Shown one piece after another: positions 18,191 through 27,199 of a DNA stretch of 64,000 bases. Source of the DNA: Cryobacterium sp. Y50 (GTDB lineage: Bacteria; Actinomycetota; Actinomycetes; Actinomycetales; Microbacteriaceae); assembly GCF_002929805.1 (NCBI RefSeq), contig NZ_PJJM01000105.1:124001-188000 (forward strand). The letters run 5' to 3'. The notes beneath the pieces were generated by a model. It had not been told where the DNA came from and did not search any database. It was given only the letters and a program-made list of their open reading frames with translations. The translations under genes and the position numbers were made by a program. Positions within the stretch are counted from its first letter, which is position 1, and every line of letters begins with the position of its first letter.

Positions 18191-18306
18191 GTATGGTTTC
18201 AGCCTGGACCGCCGCATTGAAGGGGCGTCAAACGTTACTCTGGAGCCAGGACGACAACAATAAACGGACGGCGGTGGCAGTGCACGCTCTCGACTTCGCC
18301 GGCATC

Positions 18307-18675
18307 ATGAGCGAGATCCTCACCTTCGTCGGCCTCATCATCGGAGCGCTGCTCTACATTGTCGGTCTGTCCGTGCGCGGCATCAGCGGCCGCTGGACCC
18401 GCACGACCGCGGTGATCGCCGCGTCGGGGCCGGCCACGGTCATCCGCTGGTTTGATGGCGACGGAGATGTACACGAATGCCCGGCCGATACGCACGAGAC
18501 GCACCACCTGGTGCCCGGCGACGACGTGTGTGTGTGGTTTCGTAACCGCCACCCCGAGCGTTGCCGCACACACGACCCCGAACTCGACGGCAAGGGCCTG
18601 CGCCTGATCGGCCTGGTCTTGCTCGGCATCGGCGTGCTCGCCGGCCTGACCGGCATCGTGCTGATGTTCGTCTAA
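18307..18675 (+). CDS. DUF3592-like small membrane protein
   Basis: A 122-residue protein with one hydrophobic helix near the N-terminus (ILTFVGLIIGALLYIVGLSV) and one at the C-terminus (LRLIGLVLLGIGVLAGLTGI), framing a soluble domain containing IRWFDGDGDVHE and HHLVPGDDVCVWFRNRHPER. This resembles DUF3592 proteins, which place a small beta domain between two helices; no function is established. ATG 18307 is the likely start, but upstream GTG codons in frame could add some 15 residues. Its stop overlaps the convergent antiporter stop by 4 bp. Confidence 0.65.
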   Translation: MSEILTFVGLIIGALLYIVGLSVRGISGRWTRTTAVIAASGPATVIRWFDGDGDVHECPADTHETHHLVPGDDVCVWFRNRHPERCRTHDPELDGKGLRLIGLVLLGIGVLAGLTGIVLMFV

Positions 18676-19823
18676 CCAACCGTTTTTTCGGCAGCGGATG
18701 CCGCGCGCGGCCGCGCCCATCCGCTCGCCGCCGCGGCCACCACGATTGTCACGAGTGCGCCGAGCAGCAGCGCCGCCGCCTCCCCGGGGGCGAGTACGTG
18801 CAGCTGGGAGCCGATCGTCGCGGCCGCGATCGGAATTCCGAGCTGGGCCGCCGACAGCAGCCCGAACGACAGGGGAAGGCCCACCATACGGGTGGTCGCG
18901 TGGGTCAGCAGGGTCGCCAGGCCGAGTGTCAGGCCGAGGGCGATCATCTGCGGGTGGTCGGCTAGGTCGCGCAGCGCGAGCGAAGCGCCGAGCCAGACGA
19001 AGAACAGCGGGCCGAAGAATCCGTCGGCGAGGGCGAAGAGCTGGCGGGCCAGGCGGCGCGGTTCACCGAGCATCGCGACGGCAAGCCCGAACGCGAACCC
19101 CGCGAGCATGACCGAGACATGGCTGAACACAGCCACCGCCGAGAGGGCAAACAGAATGGCCAGCTGGATGCGCAGCTCGAGGGCGAACTTGCGGTTCGCC
19201 GACAGCTTGTGCAGCCGTGCGCGGGAGCCGTTTTTTTCCAAACGGGACAGCAAGAGGTACACGGCCACGGTCAGCGCCGCGATCAGGGCGGCGCCGAGCG
19301 CCGCGCGGCCCGCATTGGGCGGGTCGATGGCCAGGGGCAGCGCCACGATGGCCGCGATGTCCGCGATCGCAACCTGCGCCGTGAGTTCGAGTATCGAGCG
19401 CCCACGCAGCCCCAGGGAGTGGATGAGCGGCAGCACGAGCGCGGCCGATGAGGAGGCCAACAACACTATATAGAGAGGTGCGTGATTCGTTCCGAACATC
19501 ATCGCAATGGCTACGCCGAGGGCGCTCGCCGAGACCGTGACGAGCATCGCCCGCACCAGGCCGGCCGAGAACGCCGCGCGAATCGCGCCGGTACGAACCG
19601 GTACATGCGTGCCGGCCACGAACATGATCAACGCGAATCCGACATCCGCTAGCAGGGTCAGGGTGGGGTCGGCGGCATCGACGAGGCCGAAGCCGGTTCG
19701 ACCGACGATGATGCCGGCGGCGAGCTGGCCGATGACGACCGGGATATTCCAGCGGCGCGGCGTCGCCAGGAGTGGCCCGAGCAGCGCGACCACGGAGATG
19801 ATCGCGAGGGTCTGAAAGTCCAT
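18672..19823 (-). CDS. Cation:proton antiporter (CPA2/Kef-type membrane domain)
   Basis: A 383-residue, strongly hydrophobic protein with about 11-12 helices of the Na+/H+ exchanger fold. Recognisable pieces include IGQLAAGIIVGRTGFG, ADVGFALIMFVAGTHV, and DGFFGPLFFVWLGASL. There is no C-terminal TrkA-N domain, so it is the short form. It exchanges protons for Na+ or K+ across the cytoplasmic membrane by family. It stands alone between convergent and divergent neighbours, so no pathway partner is evident. Confidence 0.9.
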   Translation of the reverse strand: MDFQTLAIISVVALLGPLLATPRRWNIPVVIGQLAAGIIVGRTGFGLVDAADPTLTLLADVGFALIMFVAGTHVPVRTGAIRAAFSAGLVRAMLVTVSASALGVAIAMMFGTNHAPLYIVLLASSSAALVLPLIHSLGLRGRSILELTAQVAIADIAAIVALPLAIDPPNAGRAALGAALIAALTVAVYLLLSRLEKNGSRARLHKLSANRKFALELRIQLAILFALSAVAVFSHVSVMLAGFAFGLAVAMLGEPRRLARQLFALADGFFGPLFFVWLGASLALRDLADHPQMIALGLTLGLATLLTHATTRMVGLPLSFGLLSAAQLGIPIAAATIGSQLHVLAPGEAAALLLGALVTIVVAAAASGWARPRAASAAEKTVG

Positions 19824-19906
19824 CCGCGCCTCCTCCTGTTGCTAGATCGAGCGTAGTACTGCTGCAGACTGCGCCGAACGGCCCGTGCAGGCGGCATGAT
19901 GGGAGT

Positions 19907-20743
19907 ATGAGTCGAACCGTCGCCGGAGCCCGCGTGCTGATAACCGGAGCAGCCAGGGGTATGGGCCGCCTGTACGCCGAACGCTGCGTTGCGGAGGGGG
20001 CCAAAGCCGTCATTCTCTGGGACCGTGACGGTGCTGCCCTCGCCCAGGCCGCTGCCATCCTGACGGAACGTTCCAACGGGCTCACCCGGATCGCGCCCTA
20101 CGTTCTGGATATCGCCGATCTGGGCGCCATTGCGCAGACCGCGCAGCGCGTGCGTACCGAGATCGGCGACCCCGACGTCGTCATCAACAATGCCGGAATC
20201 GTGCGTGGCAAATATTTTTGGGAGCACGACAACGGCGCAGACACCCGCCCGACCATGCAGATCAACGCGCTCGCCCCGATGTACATCACCCGCGAGTTTC
20301 TCCCCGCCATGATTTCGAGCGGATGGCGTGAGTCACGCATCGTGAACATCGCCTCCGCCGCCGGCACCCTCAGCAACCCGCGCATGAGTGTTTATGCCGC
20401 TTCGAAGGCGGCCCTGATCGGCTGGAGCGATTCGCTGCGGCTCGAGCTAGTGCAGCAGGGTCACGGCCACGTCAAAGTCACCACGGTCTGCCCGAGCTAC
20501 ATCGACACCGGCATGTTCGAGGGCGCGCGCGGGCCGCTGCTCACCCCGCTTATGACCCCGCAGTATGTCGTCGATCGGGTCTGGCGGGCGATGCTCGCCG
20601 GCAAGCCGCAGCTGCTGTTGCCCTGGACGGTCAGCCTGTCGAAGGTGCTGCGCGGAGTGCTGCCGCTGGCTGCCTGGGACGCCGTCGCCGGTCGCGTCTT
20701 CGGCGTGTACCGCTCGATGGATCGGTGGGTCGGTCGCGGGTAG
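19907..20743 (+). CDS. SDR family NAD(P)-dependent oxidoreductase
   Basis: A 278-residue classical SDR with TGAARGMG (residues 13-20), NNAG (VINNAGIVRG), the Ser of NIASAAG and YAASK. A long C-terminal region ending near SMDRWVGRG carries basic and hydrophobic residues typical of SDRs acting on lipophilic substrates (retinol-dehydrogenase-like). It is divergent from the antiporter gene with an 83-bp gap. Substrate unknown. Confidence 0.92.
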   Translation: MSRTVAGARVLITGAARGMGRLYAERCVAEGAKAVILWDRDGAALAQAAAILTERSNGLTRIAPYVLDIADLGAIAQTAQRVRTEIGDPDVVINNAGIVRGKYFWEHDNGADTRPTMQINALAPMYITREFLPAMISSGWRESRIVNIASAAGTLSNPRMSVYAASKAALIGWSDSLRLELVQQGHGHVKVTTVCPSYIDTGMFEGARGPLLTPLMTPQYVVDRVWRAMLAGKPQLLLPWTVSLSKVLRGVLPLAAWDAVAGRVFGVYRSMDRWVGRG

Positions 20744-20905
20744 CGGCCCCCGTTCGCCGCGCGAGATCGCCGAAGAAAGTGTGAATTTCGACAAATATCA
20801 AGCTTGCGCGGTGCCAAAATCTGAGTGTTCCCCTGTGTGGCTGTGGCACTCGCGCTCCCATTGTTGGCTCTCTTCCCGCAGTAAGGTGACCACGGTGACG
20901 GACCG

Positions 20906-20927
20906 GGGCACCAACCTTTTGGTGCCC
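20906..20927. terminator. Bidirectional hairpin between convergent genes
   Basis: GGGCACCAA and TTGGTGCCC form a perfect 9-bp stem with a CCTT loop, placed between the convergent SDR (ends 20743) and hydrolase (ends 20947). There is no long T-run. It sits 20 bp past the hydrolase stop, so it most likely ends that transcript. Confidence 0.6.
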
Positions 20928-20946
20928 GTGCCCGCGCAGTGGCCAG

Positions 20947-21762
20947 TCAGAGGTTGTTGGTCGCCAGCCAACTGATCAGTACTCGCTGAAACTCGAGCGG
21001 CTGCTCCACGCTGGGCAGGTGCGCGGTGCCGCGAAATGTGCATCCGCTTGATTGCGGCAGCATCTCCAACAGGAATTCGTAGTGGGCCAGCGCCGAGGTG
21101 ACGTCGAGTTCGCCCACGGTGACGAGCGCCGGAACATCGATGTCGCTGACCCGGTCGAGCGCGGGCGGCTCGAGCGGTACCAAAATCGGCGCCTCCGTGG
21201 CGTGGATGACGTTGCGCAGGTTGAGCTCTTGCGCCAGGGCGAGAAAGGCCGGGTCGACGTCGGCCGGTTTGCGGGTCGGCCCGACCGCCCACAGGGTGAC
21301 CTCAAGCCGGGCCAGCCGGGGCCACTGGCGGGCGGTGAAGGCCGCATCCAGTTTGTCGAACAGGGCGTCTTCCCGCTCGGTGAGCTCCACGTCGGGGAAT
21401 CCGCTTGGGCCGGATCCGATCGTGACCAGACCGGCCACTCGCTCGGGACTAGCCACGGCCAGGTCGATCGCAATCGTGCCACCGCGCGAGCATCCGATCA
21501 GGGTCGCCCGAGCCACGTCGAGATGATCGAGCAGCGCCGTGGCATCCGCTCGATTGGAGAATTCCACATTCTCGGTTGTCGTCTGGCCGAAACCGCGGGC
21601 GTCGAAGCGAATGACGTAGTGGTGGGCAGCGAGAGCGGCGACCTGTGGATCCCACATGCGCAGAGTCGCAATGCCGGCGTGGAGCAACAGCAGTGCGGGA
21701 GATTGGGGGTTGCCCAATGTTTCGTAGTAGAGCGAAGCGCCTGGAACGTCGAGTCTGGGCAT
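20947..21762 (-). CDS. Alpha/beta hydrolase
   Basis: A 271-residue alpha/beta-hydrolase-fold enzyme. It has the oxyanion region LLLHAGIATLRMWDPQVAAL, the strand-4 motif RFDARGFGQT, the nucleophile elbow GCSRGG with Ser near residue 96, and a late His in FRGTAHLPSVEQP. It resembles 3-oxoadipate enol-lactonases and related small esterases. The start at 21762 (MPRLDVPGASLYYE) is chosen because family proteins begin there; a longer frame to 21882 lacks similarity. Its 5' region faces an AEC transporter gene. Confidence 0.9.
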   Translation of the reverse strand: MPRLDVPGASLYYETLGNPQSPALLLLHAGIATLRMWDPQVAALAAHHYVIRFDARGFGQTTTENVEFSNRADATALLDHLDVARATLIGCSRGGTIAIDLAVASPERVAGLVTIGSGPSGFPDVELTEREDALFDKLDAAFTARQWPRLARLEVTLWAVGPTRKPADVDPAFLALAQELNLRNVIHATEAPILVPLEPPALDRVSDIDVPALVTVGELDVTSALAHYEFLLEMLPQSSGCTFRGTAHLPSVEQPLEFQRVLISWLATNNL

Positions 21763-21875
21763 GCTTGAGCGTAGCGCTACGTCTGGTGCGCCCGAAAGGA
21801 CGCGCTCGTGCGATGGCTGGAATTGGCTGAGACTGCTGTGACCTGATGCGCGGTCCGGGTGAAGCATCACCGCCC

Positions 21876-22820
21876 ATGACAACCCCTAGGCTCAACATAA
21901 TGGGCGGTGTACTGGTCGGGTTTTCGATTATCGGATTTGTGATCCTGATCGGGTACTTCGTCGAGCGGTTCGGCATCGTCGGCGTCGGTACCGGACGAGT
22001 GCTCAACCGAATGGCCTTCTTCGTGGCGACTCCCGCGCTGCTGTTCACGGTTCTCGCGCACGCGGATGTCACCGTTCTGTTCTCCGAGTTTCTGCTCTCC
22101 ACCGTCTGCACCATCGCGGTCGGTGTCGTCGTGTATATCATCGCCGCCCGCCTTTTTTTTCGTCGACCGCTGGCCGAGACGGTGCTCGGCGCCTCGACCG
22201 CGACCTATGTCAATGCCAACAACATCGGGCTTCCGGTAGCCATCTATGTGCTCGGCAGTGCGCAGTACGTGGCTCCCGTGCTGCTGCTGCAGCTGGTCAT
22301 TCTGGCCCCGACCATTCTGACCATTCTCGACCTGGCCACCCAGGGCCGGGCGTCGTTTCGGTCGATCGTGACCCAGCCCATTCGTAACCCGATGATTATT
22401 GCTTCGCTCGCCGGTGTGTTCGTGGCCATGCTGGGAATCACGCTGCCCGAACCCGTGCTCGCCCCGTTCGAACTGATCGGCGGCGCCGCCATTCCCTTGG
22501 TGCTGCTGTCGTTTGGCATGTCGCTGCACGGTCAGCGACTGCTGAAGGCTGGAACCGGACGCAAACAGGTCGTCGCCGCGACCGTGATCAAGGTCGCGCT
22601 CATGCCGATCGTTGCGTACCTGTTCGGGCACGTCGTGTTCAACCTCGCTGGCGCCGAACTGTTCGCCGTCGTCGCCGTGGCGGCGCTGCCGACCGCGCAG
22701 AACATCTTCAACTTCGCCTCGCGCTACGACCGGGCCATGGTCGTCACCCGCGACACCGTGTTGCTCACTACGATCCTGTCTATGCCCGCCCTGCTCGTGA
22801 TTGCGGCCCTCCTTGCCTGA
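21876..22820 (+). CDS. AEC family transporter (auxin efflux carrier/malonate permease type)
   Basis: A 314-residue membrane protein with about ten helices. Typical segments are GVLVGFSIIGFVILIGYFVE, LNRMAFFVATPALLFT, the conserved STATYVNANNIGLPVA loop and a LPTAQNIFNFASRYD motif in the second half. The family exports or imports small carboxylates. Start at ATG 21876; the Met at 21900 is an alternative. The gene precedes a fumarylacetoacetate-hydrolase-family gene by 117 bp. Confidence 0.9.
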   Translation: MTTPRLNIMGGVLVGFSIIGFVILIGYFVERFGIVGVGTGRVLNRMAFFVATPALLFTVLAHADVTVLFSEFLLSTVCTIAVGVVVYIIAARLFFRRPLAETVLGASTATYVNANNIGLPVAIYVLGSAQYVAPVLLLQLVILAPTILTILDLATQGRASFRSIVTQPIRNPMIIASLAGVFVAMLGITLPEPVLAPFELIGGAAIPLVLLSFGMSLHGQRLLKAGTGRKQVVAATVIKVALMPIVAYLFGHVVFNLAGAELFAVVAVAALPTAQNIFNFASRYDRAMVVTRDTVLLTTILSMPALLVIAALLA

Positions 22821-22937
22821 GTGCCGGCAGAACTGCGAAGATTTTACTCAAATCCCTCGAAATCGAACGGGTCACCGCACGGCCGTTTCGCGGGTGTGCA
22901 CGGGCACCTAGTGATTTTGCCCCTCGAAAGGATGAAA

Positions 22938-23681
22938 ATGTCGCACAGCACCCCCGAGACCGGCTTGCCGGCTCCGTTCTCCCCACCGAAACCCACCAGC
23001 CTGCCGATTAGTGACTCGGCCGGCCGGTTCTATCTAAACCGGGTCTACTGCGTCGGCCGCAACTATGCCGATCATGCGCGAGAAATGGGCAATAACCCCG
23101 ATCGGGAGCCGCCGTTCTTCTTCGCCAAACCGGCCGACGCTGTGTTCGCCGTGACCGAGGGCGTTCCCGCGCGGGGCGTGTTGACGCATGAGGTTCCCTA
23201 CCCGCCCGAGACCGACAACCTGCACTTCGAGATGGAACTCGTTGTCGCGATCGGTGTTGGCGGCGCGGACATCGCGGCAGCGGATGCCCTCGGTCACGTC
23301 TTCGGCTACGGCGCGGGCGTCGACCTCACCCGCCGCGACCTACAGGATGCAGCCAAGGCCTTGCGCCGCCCGTGGGACCTTTCCAAGGGCTTCGACTTTT
23401 CCGGACCGTGCTCGCCGATCGTCGCCGCGGCCGCGATCGGTCATCCGACCGAGGCCCGCATTTGGCTCGACGTCGACGCTGCCACCCGTCAAGACGGGAA
23501 CCTCGCCGACCAAATCTGGCCCGTCCCCGGCGTTATTGCCGCGCTGTCCCGCTTTGTTATGCTGCGTCCGGGTGACCTCATCTTCACCGGAACTCCCGCC
23601 GGCGTCGGCCGCATCGAGCCCGGTAACGACGTCACCGCCGGAATCGACGGGATTGGCAAGCTCGCGTTCCGCGTCATCTGA
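22938..23681 (+). CDS. Fumarylacetoacetate hydrolase family protein
   Basis: A 247-residue FAH-family enzyme resembling fumarylpyruvate hydrolases and YcgM. Conserved parts are FYLNRVYCVGRNYADHAREM, the metal-binding NLHFEMELVVAIG, GYGAGVDLTRRDLQ, KGFDFSGPC and GDLIFTGTPAGVG. It cleaves C-C bonds in 2,4-diketo acids during aromatic catabolism, or decarboxylates oxaloacetate in some members. ATG 22938 is preferred because GAAAGG lies 7 bp upstream; ATG 22932 is a close alternative. A GntR gene lies convergently after it. Confidence 0.9.
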   Translation: MSHSTPETGLPAPFSPPKPTSLPISDSAGRFYLNRVYCVGRNYADHAREMGNNPDREPPFFFAKPADAVFAVTEGVPARGVLTHEVPYPPETDNLHFEMELVVAIGVGGADIAAADALGHVFGYGAGVDLTRRDLQDAAKALRRPWDLSKGFDFSGPCSPIVAAAAIGHPTEARIWLDVDAATRQDGNLADQIWPVPGVIAALSRFVMLRPGDLIFTGTPAGVGRIEPGNDVTAGIDGIGKLAFRVI

Positions 23682-23724
23682 TCCGCGGCGGCATCCGATT
23701 GCCCGCAGAGCAGAGCAGAGCAGC

Positions 23725-24396
23725 TCAGGCCAGCAGCGCGCCGAGGGCGGTCGTGGCGTGGCCGCGATGCTCATCGAGCAGGCGGATGACGAGCACGGCG
23801 TCCCCGACGGCGAAGGCGTCGACGATGCTGGCATGCTCGTGCTCGACCAAGGTCCTGTTGCTGGACTGCTCGTAGTAGAGCCGGCGGTAGGCTTCGGTCG
23901 AATCCCAGAGCGCGCGCAAAATACGTTCCAGGCGGGGGAGCCCGGATGACGTCACGAGTATGAAGTGAAATCGCCGGTTGGCCGCGTTCATGGCGAGCAG
24001 GTTGCCGGCCGCATTGGCCTGTTCTACCTCGGCGGCGGCCGCGCGCAGATCGGCGAGCACCTGTTTGCCGTCGCGCGCGATCGTGGCGCGCACGGCCTCC
24101 GCCTCGAGCAGCTGCCGCAGTCGGTACACCTCGAGCAGGTCGGCGAGCGAAAGCTCGGTCACCCGGTAGCCGCGATGCGGCTCGTGCACGACGTGCCCCT
24201 CGGTTTCGAGCGTGTTGAGGGCCTCCCGCACCGGCACCCGGCTGACGCCAAGGCGTACGGCCAGATCCTCTTGCCGCAGCGGCTGCCCGGGAGCAAACTC
24301 GCCGACGGCGATCAGGCGTCGCAGCTCAGCGAGCACGAACGCCGGAACGGTCGGCGGGCGCTGGGTGGGAAGCGGGGTTCGCTCGGGGGCAGGCAT
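23725..24396 (-). CDS. GntR family regulator (FCD subfamily)
   Basis: A 223-residue regulator with an N-terminal winged helix (VLAELRRLIAVGEFAPGQPL, then LAVRLGVSRVPVREALNTLE) and a C-terminal FCD domain with metal-binding His (FHFILVTSSG, EHEHASIVDAF, EHRGHA). It is encoded downstream of, and on the same strand as, the acyl-CoA dehydrogenase and CoA-transferase pair, with a 180-bp gap. It is the natural candidate to bind the ATACTGTAT palindrome before the CoA-transferase gene. Confidence 0.92.
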   Translation of the reverse strand: MPAPERTPLPTQRPPTVPAFVLAELRRLIAVGEFAPGQPLRQEDLAVRLGVSRVPVREALNTLETEGHVVHEPHRGYRVTELSLADLLEVYRLRQLLEAEAVRATIARDGKQVLADLRAAAAEVEQANAAGNLLAMNAANRRFHFILVTSSGLPRLERILRALWDSTEAYRRLYYEQSSNRTLVEHEHASIVDAFAVGDAVLVIRLLDEHRGHATTALGALLA

Positions 24397-24576
24397 GTTG
24401 AAAACCCTAACTCAGCATTCGGCTGTTCGTCTGACTGGCCCATTGTGCCCGAATAGCACCGGGCTGCGGTATAACTTCTGCAATTCGTGCACGGTTCTCA
24501 AGGGTTGCTCGGGTAGATGGATGAACAGCCAGAGAATACTGGCGTTATGCATCGCCCAAGCTCAGCAGTTGAGGCC

Positions 24577-25761
24577 CTAGCGGAAGGCGGCGATGCCGGT
24601 GATGTGCTGGCCGAGAATGAGGGTGTGTACCTCGTCGGTGCCCTCGTAGGTGCGCACGCTCTCGAGGTTGTTGGCGTGGCGCATCGGGGAATAGTCCAGG
24701 GTGATGCCGTTGCCGCCGAGCATGGCGCGGGCCTCCCGGCAAATGGCAATGGCCTCGCGGCAGTTGTTGAGCTTGCCGACCGAGATCTGGTGCGGTGCGA
24801 GCGTCCCGGCGTCCTTGAGCCGGCCGAGCTGCAGTGCGAGCAGGGTTCCCTTGTTGATTTCGAGGGCCATGTTGACAAGTTTCTGCTGGGTCAGTTGGTA
24901 GCCGGCGAGCGGCTTGCCGAACTGCATCCGCTCCTGCGAGAAGGCCAGCGCAGTGAGGTAGCTGTCGCGGGCCGCACCCATGACGCCCCAGACGATGCCG
25001 TAGCGGGCCTCGTTCAGGCACTCGAACGGGCCGCGCAGACCGCGGGCCTTGGGCAGCATCGCCGAGTCGGGCAGGCGCAGCTCGGTCAGTTCAATCTCGC
25101 ACTGAATCGAGGCCCGCATCGAGAGCTTTTGCTCGATCGGCGTGGCGACGAATCCGGGGGTGTCGGTGGGCACGACGAAGCCGCGGATCCCATCATCCGT
25201 CATGGCCCAGATGATGGCGACCTGCGCGACCGAGGCCAAGCCAATCCAGCGCTTGGTGCCATTCAGAACCCAGTCGGTGCCGTCGCGGCGCGCGAAAGTG
25301 GTCATGCCGGCCGGGTCGGAGCCGGCGGTCGGTTCGGTCAGCCCGAAGCAACCGATCACCGAACCGGCGGCCATGCGCGGCAGCCACTCGTTTTTCTGCT
25401 CCTCGGAGCCGTGCTTGTGGATCGCGCTCATCGCGAGCGAGCCCTGCACGCTCACGAAGGTGCGCAGCCCAGAGTCGCCGGCCTCGAGTTCGAGCGCGGC
25501 GAGGCCGTATTCGACCGAGCTGCGCCCGGGGCAGCCGTAGCCCGTGAGGTGCATGCCGAGCAGGCCGAGCCTGGCCAGCTGGGGAATGATCTCGAATGGA
25601 AAGATCGCATTTTCGTACCAGAGCGCGATGTTGGGCTTGATGGTCATGTTGACGAAGGCGCGCACCTTGCCCCGCAGGGCGATCTCGGTCTCGGACAGCA
25701 GGGAATCGATGCCAACGAGGTCGGCGGCGTCGGTCAGATCGGTTTCATTGAGGGTAGTCAT
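24577..25761 (-). CDS. Acyl-CoA dehydrogenase, glutaryl-CoA dehydrogenase-like
   Basis: A 394-residue FAD flavoenzyme. The N-terminal helical domain, the middle domain (CFGLTEPTAGSDPAGM; WVLNGTKRWIG) and the C-terminal domain are complete. The catalytic base is predicted at E373 in RTYEGTDEVHTLILG, matching the position and context of the Glu in glutaryl-CoA dehydrogenase (TYEGT motif). It would oxidise and decarboxylate glutaryl-CoA to crotonyl-CoA in lysine or glutarate breakdown, passing electrons to ETF. It follows a CoA-transferase gene by 35 bp. Confidence 0.88.
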   Translation of the reverse strand: MTTLNETDLTDAADLVGIDSLLSETEIALRGKVRAFVNMTIKPNIALWYENAIFPFEIIPQLARLGLLGMHLTGYGCPGRSSVEYGLAALELEAGDSGLRTFVSVQGSLAMSAIHKHGSEEQKNEWLPRMAAGSVIGCFGLTEPTAGSDPAGMTTFARRDGTDWVLNGTKRWIGLASVAQVAIIWAMTDDGIRGFVVPTDTPGFVATPIEQKLSMRASIQCEIELTELRLPDSAMLPKARGLRGPFECLNEARYGIVWGVMGAARDSYLTALAFSQERMQFGKPLAGYQLTQQKLVNMALEINKGTLLALQLGRLKDAGTLAPHQISVGKLNNCREAIAICREARAMLGGNGITLDYSPMRHANNLESVRTYEGTDEVHTLILGQHITGIAAFR

Positions 25762-25796
25762 GAGTCGCCTTCTTTCAGTAGAGCGGATGCTTATGG

Positions 25797-26957
25797 TCAG
25801 AAAAAGGTCGCCCCATTGTGTTCCCCGAGTAGTGGCGGTGGGCGCCGGTATTGTGCGGGGGTGGCGGAGAGGCTGATCGGATTGGCAATCTGCTGGCTCA
25901 CCCGCGACCGGTCCGAATCGGTCACCGGCACGACCGGGACCAAGCCGAGTTCAGTGGCCAGTTCGAGCGCCTCGGCGATCGAGTTCACCTTGCCGGCCGG
26001 CACACGCACGGTCGCCAGCAGCGTGGTCCATTCTGTGGCCGGACGGGTGGCGAGGCGCGCTTCGAGAAGCTCCTTGAGCGCAGCGCGATGCGCGAGGCGG
26101 TCGGCGTTGCAAACGAACCGTTGGTCGACTGCCAGCTCGGGGTGGTCGAGCACCTGCACGAGCGCGCTGAACTGCTTATCGGTGCCGACCGCGATCGCGA
26201 TCGGATCGTCCAGAGTTCGAAACGTTTCATAGGGCGCGATGCTCGGGTGGGCGTTGCCAAGGCGTTTGGGGGCGACCCCGGTGGCGAGGGTACTCGAGGC
26301 CTGGTTGACCAGCCCAGCCAGCAGCGAGGAGAGCAGATTCACTTCGACGCGCTGACCCAGACCGGTCTGCTCGCGCGCGCGTAGTGCGGCGAGAATGCCG
26401 ACGACTGCGTTCTGCCCGGTCAGTACATCGACGAGGGCGACCCCGACCTTGCTCGGTTCTTCGGCGGCCGAGCCGGTCACGCTCATCAGCCCGCCGACCG
26501 CCTGCACGAGCAGGTCGTAGCCGGGTAGGGCGGCGCCGCCAGCGCGGCCGAATCCGGTGATCGAGCAGTAGACGAGCTCGGGGCGCTCCGCGGTCAAACT
26601 GGCGTAATCGAGGCCGTACTGTTCCATGACGCCCGGACGGAAGTTTTCGATCACGACGTCGGCACTCAGCGCGAGGGTACGCGCTTCGGCCAGGGCGTTC
26701 TCGGCGCGCAAATCGCAGACCACAGAGCGCTTATTGCGGTTGACGCTCGCGAAATAGCTGCCCATGCCGTTCGGGTCGACCGGGGGCACCCAGGCGCGAG
26801 TGTCATCGCCGAGCGGATGCTCGATCTTGATCACGTCGGCGCCGAAATCGGCCAGCATCATCGATGCAAAAGGCCCGGCGAGCACGCGAGAAAAATCCGC
26901 AACACGAATGCCGTCCAACGGCCCAATCGCAGGTGCCGAACCATCGTTTCCACTCAT
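25797..26957 (-). CDS. CaiB/BaiF (family III) CoA-transferase
   Basis: A 386-residue family III CoA-transferase. Hallmarks are the N-terminal LDGIRVADFSRVLAGPFASM, ADVIKIEHPLGDDTR, NRNKRSV and VIENFRPGVME; the candidate catalytic Asp is D148 in PGYDLLVQAVGG. Paired with a glutaryl-CoA-dehydrogenase-like gene, the best guess is succinyl-CoA:glutarate CoA transfer, which activates glutarate for the dehydrogenase. No ribosome site precedes ATG 26957, and the palindrome ends 3 bp before it, so translation may be leaderless. Confidence 0.88.
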   Translation of the reverse strand: MSGNDGSAPAIGPLDGIRVADFSRVLAGPFASMMLADFGADVIKIEHPLGDDTRAWVPPVDPNGMGSYFASVNRNKRSVVCDLRAENALAEARTLALSADVVIENFRPGVMEQYGLDYASLTAERPELVYCSITGFGRAGGAALPGYDLLVQAVGGLMSVTGSAAEEPSKVGVALVDVLTGQNAVVGILAALRAREQTGLGQRVEVNLLSSLLAGLVNQASSTLATGVAPKRLGNAHPSIAPYETFRTLDDPIAIAVGTDKQFSALVQVLDHPELAVDQRFVCNADRLAHRAALKELLEARLATRPATEWTTLLATVRVPAGKVNSIAEALELATELGLVPVVPVTDSDRSRVSQQIANPISLSATPAQYRRPPPLLGEHNGATFF

Positions 26958-26959
26958 TC

Positions 26960-26972
26960 GGATACTGTATCC
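26960..26972. promoter_or_regulatory. Candidate GntR-type operator before the CoA-transferase operon
   Basis: GGATAC and GTATCC are perfect inverted arms around a single T, ending 3 bp upstream of the CoA-transferase ATG. The core ATACTGTAT matches the ATAC-N-GTAT pattern of the paired sites at 9699-9714. Occupancy here would block a leaderless promoter. Confidence 0.55.
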
Positions 26973-27199
26973 AATTTGAGATGGGACGGGAAGGGGTGGG
27001 CGCCTCCTGCGGTCATTGTGGGCCCGCTCAGCCCGACCTCGGACAGGGGGTAAGCCCTCCGTTATCAAACGGTTACGGGGGCGAATAGGCGGTTAAAGAT
27101 GGCGCAATGCCCATATTTCTGCGAGACTAGAGCTTTGAGCTTGCTCGCACCTCGAGTAATCACGTCCAGTACGTCGGGCATCCCAACAAAGGAATCCCA

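Noticed and set aside
24517-26232. Open frame of about 570 codons opposite the acyl-CoA dehydrogenase and CoA-transferase
   Set aside because: Spans two real genes in antisense and has no start signal.
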